Assembly: GCA_002358965.1 (NCBI GenBank)
Contig: DEPW01000119.1
Span: forward strand, 1,661-8,973
Source: Bacteroidales bacterium UBA3382
Lineage (GTDB): Bacteria > Bacteroidota > Bacteroidia > Bacteroidales > UBA932
Direction: 5' to 3'
DNA length: 7,313 bases
In this document: positions 5,824 to 7,313 of the stretch, one piece after another
Numbering within the stretch: the first letter of the stretch is position 1
Layout of the letters: each line of letters starts with the position of its first letter
Position numbers and translations under genes: made by a program
Notes under the pieces: model-generated
Databases searched by the model: none
Seen by the model: the letters and a program-made list of their open reading frames with translations, nothing else
What the model was told of the DNA's origin: nothing

Positions 5824-6681
5824 ATGGACAAACGAGTTTCGCAAAAGCTGGCATTCGGCATCTTCAGGGCCATGAGCCTGTCGATAGTGTTGGTCCTGTT
5901 TTCCATACTCGGCTTCATCGTATACAAAGGGGGAGGAGCGATAGACTGGGATTTCCTTACAAAGGCTCCGTCCGACGGAATGACTTCGGGAGGGATTTTC
6001 CCGGCCATTGTGGGAACCCTGTTGCTGATGGCCGGAAGCGCCATAGTGGCATTCCCGATAGGCATCATGAGCGGAATATATATGAACGAGTACGCTTCGA
6101 AGACCGGGCTTGCCGTTAAATTCATCAGGCTCATGACCAACAATCTGAGCGGAGTGCCTTCGATAGTCTTCGGACTTTTCGGAATGGCCCTGTTCGTAAA
6201 ATATCTCGGTTTCGGAGACAGTATCCTCGCAGGTTCGCTCACGCTCGGGCTGCTTTCGCTCCCTCTGGTCATCCGCACGACCGAAGAGGCTCTGAAAGAC
6301 ATCCCTGAAGGCATCAGGGAGGGAAGTTTAGCCCTCGGAGCCACCAAGTTGCAGACAATATGGAAAGTGGTGTTGCCTATGGGCATGCCGCGTATAATAA
6401 CGGGCCTGATACTTTCGCTGGGCCGTGTCTCCGGGGAGACAGCGCCGATACTTTTTACCTGTGCGGCTTACTTCTTCCCTCAGTTGCCCGCTTCCATCTT
6501 CGACCAGTGCATGGCCTTGCCGTATCACCTTTATGTGATTTCGACAAGCGGAACGGATATCGAGTCCCAGCAGCCGATAGCTTACGGAACCGCCCTTGTG
6601 CTGATAGTACTCGTACTGGCTATCAACCTGATTGCCGGCCTGGCGAGGAAATATTTTGAAAAAAGACTGAAAATCAAGTAA
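5824..6681 (+). CDS. pstA: phosphate ABC transporter permease PstA
   Basis: A 285-residue inner-membrane permease, of normal family length (E. coli PstA 296). Segment 1 is at about 16-34 and is followed by a short loop IDWDFLTKAPSDGMTSGGIFPAI, typical of PstA, with no insert like that of PstC. Further hallmarks are GIMSGIYMNEYA (about 80-91), NNLSGVPSIVFGLFG (about 101-115), the EAA loop REGSLALGATKLQTIWKVVLP (165-185) that contacts PstB, and LGRVSGETAPILF (199-211). A last membrane segment (about 257-275) precedes a basic cytoplasmic tail KYFEKRLKIK. It begins seven bases after pstC and ends in tandem stops TAATAA (6679-6684), nine bases before pstB. Confidence 0.95.
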   Translation: MDKRVSQKLAFGIFRAMSLSIVLVLFSILGFIVYKGGGAIDWDFLTKAPSDGMTSGGIFPAIVGTLLLMAGSAIVAFPIGIMSGIYMNEYASKTGLAVKFIRLMTNNLSGVPSIVFGLFGMALFVKYLGFGDSILAGSLTLGLLSLPLVIRTTEEALKDIPEGIREGSLALGATKLQTIWKVVLPMGMPRIITGLILSLGRVSGETAPILFTCAAYFFPQLPASIFDQCMALPYHLYVISTSGTDIESQQPIAYGTALVLIVLVLAINLIAGLARKYFEKRLKIK

Positions 6682-6690
6682 TAAGCCATA

Positions 6691-7313
6691 ATGGAAAAAA
6701 TAGTAGCCAAAGATGTCGATTTTTATTACGGAGACTTCCATGCGCTGAAAGGCATTTCGATGGATATTCCGCAGAACAGGGTCGTGGCCTTCATAGGCCC
6801 GTCGGGGTGCGGAAAATCCACATTCCTCAGGCTTTTCAACCGTATGAACGACCTCATACCCGGCTCGAGGCTCGAAGGCAGTATCTGTATCGACGGACAG
6901 GACATTTATGCTCCGGGAACGGATGTCGACCGGCTCCGGAAGAATGTCGGGATGGTCTTCCAGCGCCCCAACCCGTTCCCGAAAAGCATCTTCGACAATA
7001 TAGCGTATGGCCTCAGGGTCAACGGGGTCAAGGACAAGAGATTCATAAAGGAACGGGTAGAGGAGTCCCTTCGCGGGGCGGCTCTTTGGGATGAAGTGAA
7101 GGACAAGCTGAACGCTTCGGCATACGCGTTGTCGGGAGGGCAGCAGCAGCGGCTATGCATTGCCCGGGCCATGGCAGTGTCGCCGTCCGTACTTCTGATG
7201 GACGAGCCGGCATCGGCGCTGGACCCGATTTCGACAGCGAAAGTAGAGGAGCTCATCTGCGAACTGCGCAAGGAAGTTACCGTTGTGATAGTCACCCACA
7301 ACATGCAACAGGC
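6691..7313 (+). CDS. pstB: phosphate ABC transporter ATPase PstB, C-terminus cut by right edge
   Basis: The open frame from ATG 6691 is still open at the window end, giving 207 codons of a protein that is about 255 residues in other bacteria. All diagnostic ABC ATPase elements are present: Walker A GPSGCGKST (36-44), the PstB-type Q-loop MVFQRPNPFPKSIFDNI (88-104, Gln91), signature LSGGQQQRLCIARA (147-160), Walker B VLLMDEPASALDP (167-179, catalytic Glu172), and the H-loop THNM (His203). FQRPNPFP is specific enough to separate PstB from other ABC ATPases. It hydrolyses ATP on the cytoplasmic face and drives PstCA. The reading is intact up to the edge; about 45-50 C-terminal residues are missing. 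A phoU gene often follows pstB, but that would be outside the window. Confidence 0.95.
   Translation, partial: MEKIVAKDVDFYYGDFHALKGISMDIPQNRVVAFIGPSGCGKSTFLRLFNRMNDLIPGSRLEGSICIDGQDIYAPGTDVDRLRKNVGMVFQRPNPFPKSIFDNIAYGLRVNGVKDKRFIKERVEESLRGAALWDEVKDKLNASAYALSGGQQQRLCIARAMAVSPSVLLMDEPASALDPISTAKVEELICELRKEVTVVIVTHNMQQ

Noticed and set aside
5334..6386. 350-codon open frame on the minus strand across pstC and pstA
   Set aside because: It spans the junction of two unmistakable permease genes on the other strand, has no promoter or family motif, and has shadow-type composition.

Overview
The window looks like a chromosomal segment of a Bacteroidota member, probably order Bacteroidales. A Rikenellaceae/Alistipes-like origin would fit the moderate GC content and frequent ATA and AGG codons, but this is a guess. 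The clade-level call rests on three things: a PCMD-type exported protein and a DUF4890-like protein, both mainly Bacteroidales families; promoters of the TTG-N20-TAnnTTTG type; and the absence of convincing Shine-Dalgarno sites before most starts. All eight genes look like ordinary chromosomal genes. I see no RNA gene, CRISPR array, insertion sequence or phage gene, and no gene-free stretch longer than about 110 bases.

Left part (1-1905): two divergent genes for exported proteins. On the minus strand is the 5' part of a PCMD-family protein that runs off the left edge. On the plus strand is a 465-residue lipoprotein with a C-terminal Cys/His/Asp arrangement resembling the transglutaminase-like (papain-type) core.

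Middle part (1838-3677, all minus strand): a DUF1963/YwqG-like protein ends in a clear intrinsic terminator. It is followed by a two-gene unit: a small periplasmic DUF4890-like protein, then a HAD-superfamily phosphatase whose ATG begins one base after the upstream stop. The HAD gene's 3' end overlaps the lipoprotein gene tail-to-tail by 68 bp.

Right part (3678-7313, plus strand): a tightly packed phosphate-specific transport operon, pstS-pstC-pstA-pstB, with gaps of 1, 7 and 9 bases. pstB is cut by the right edge. A good Bacteroidota promoter sits 38-68 bases before pstS. PstS captures phosphate in the periplasm, PstC and PstA form the inner-membrane channel, and PstB supplies ATP hydrolysis.

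The most notable observation is that PstC carries a roughly 115-residue insert between its first and second membrane segments. This insert is recognisably a copy of the middle of PstS: 17 of 33 residues match in the best stretch against the PstS encoded just upstream. The phosphate-gripping loop (R...SGT) has been lost. Other points of interest are a perfect 10-bp inverted repeat that places identical -7 boxes on the two divergent transcripts ahead of pstS, and the uncharacterised transglutaminase-like lipoprotein.
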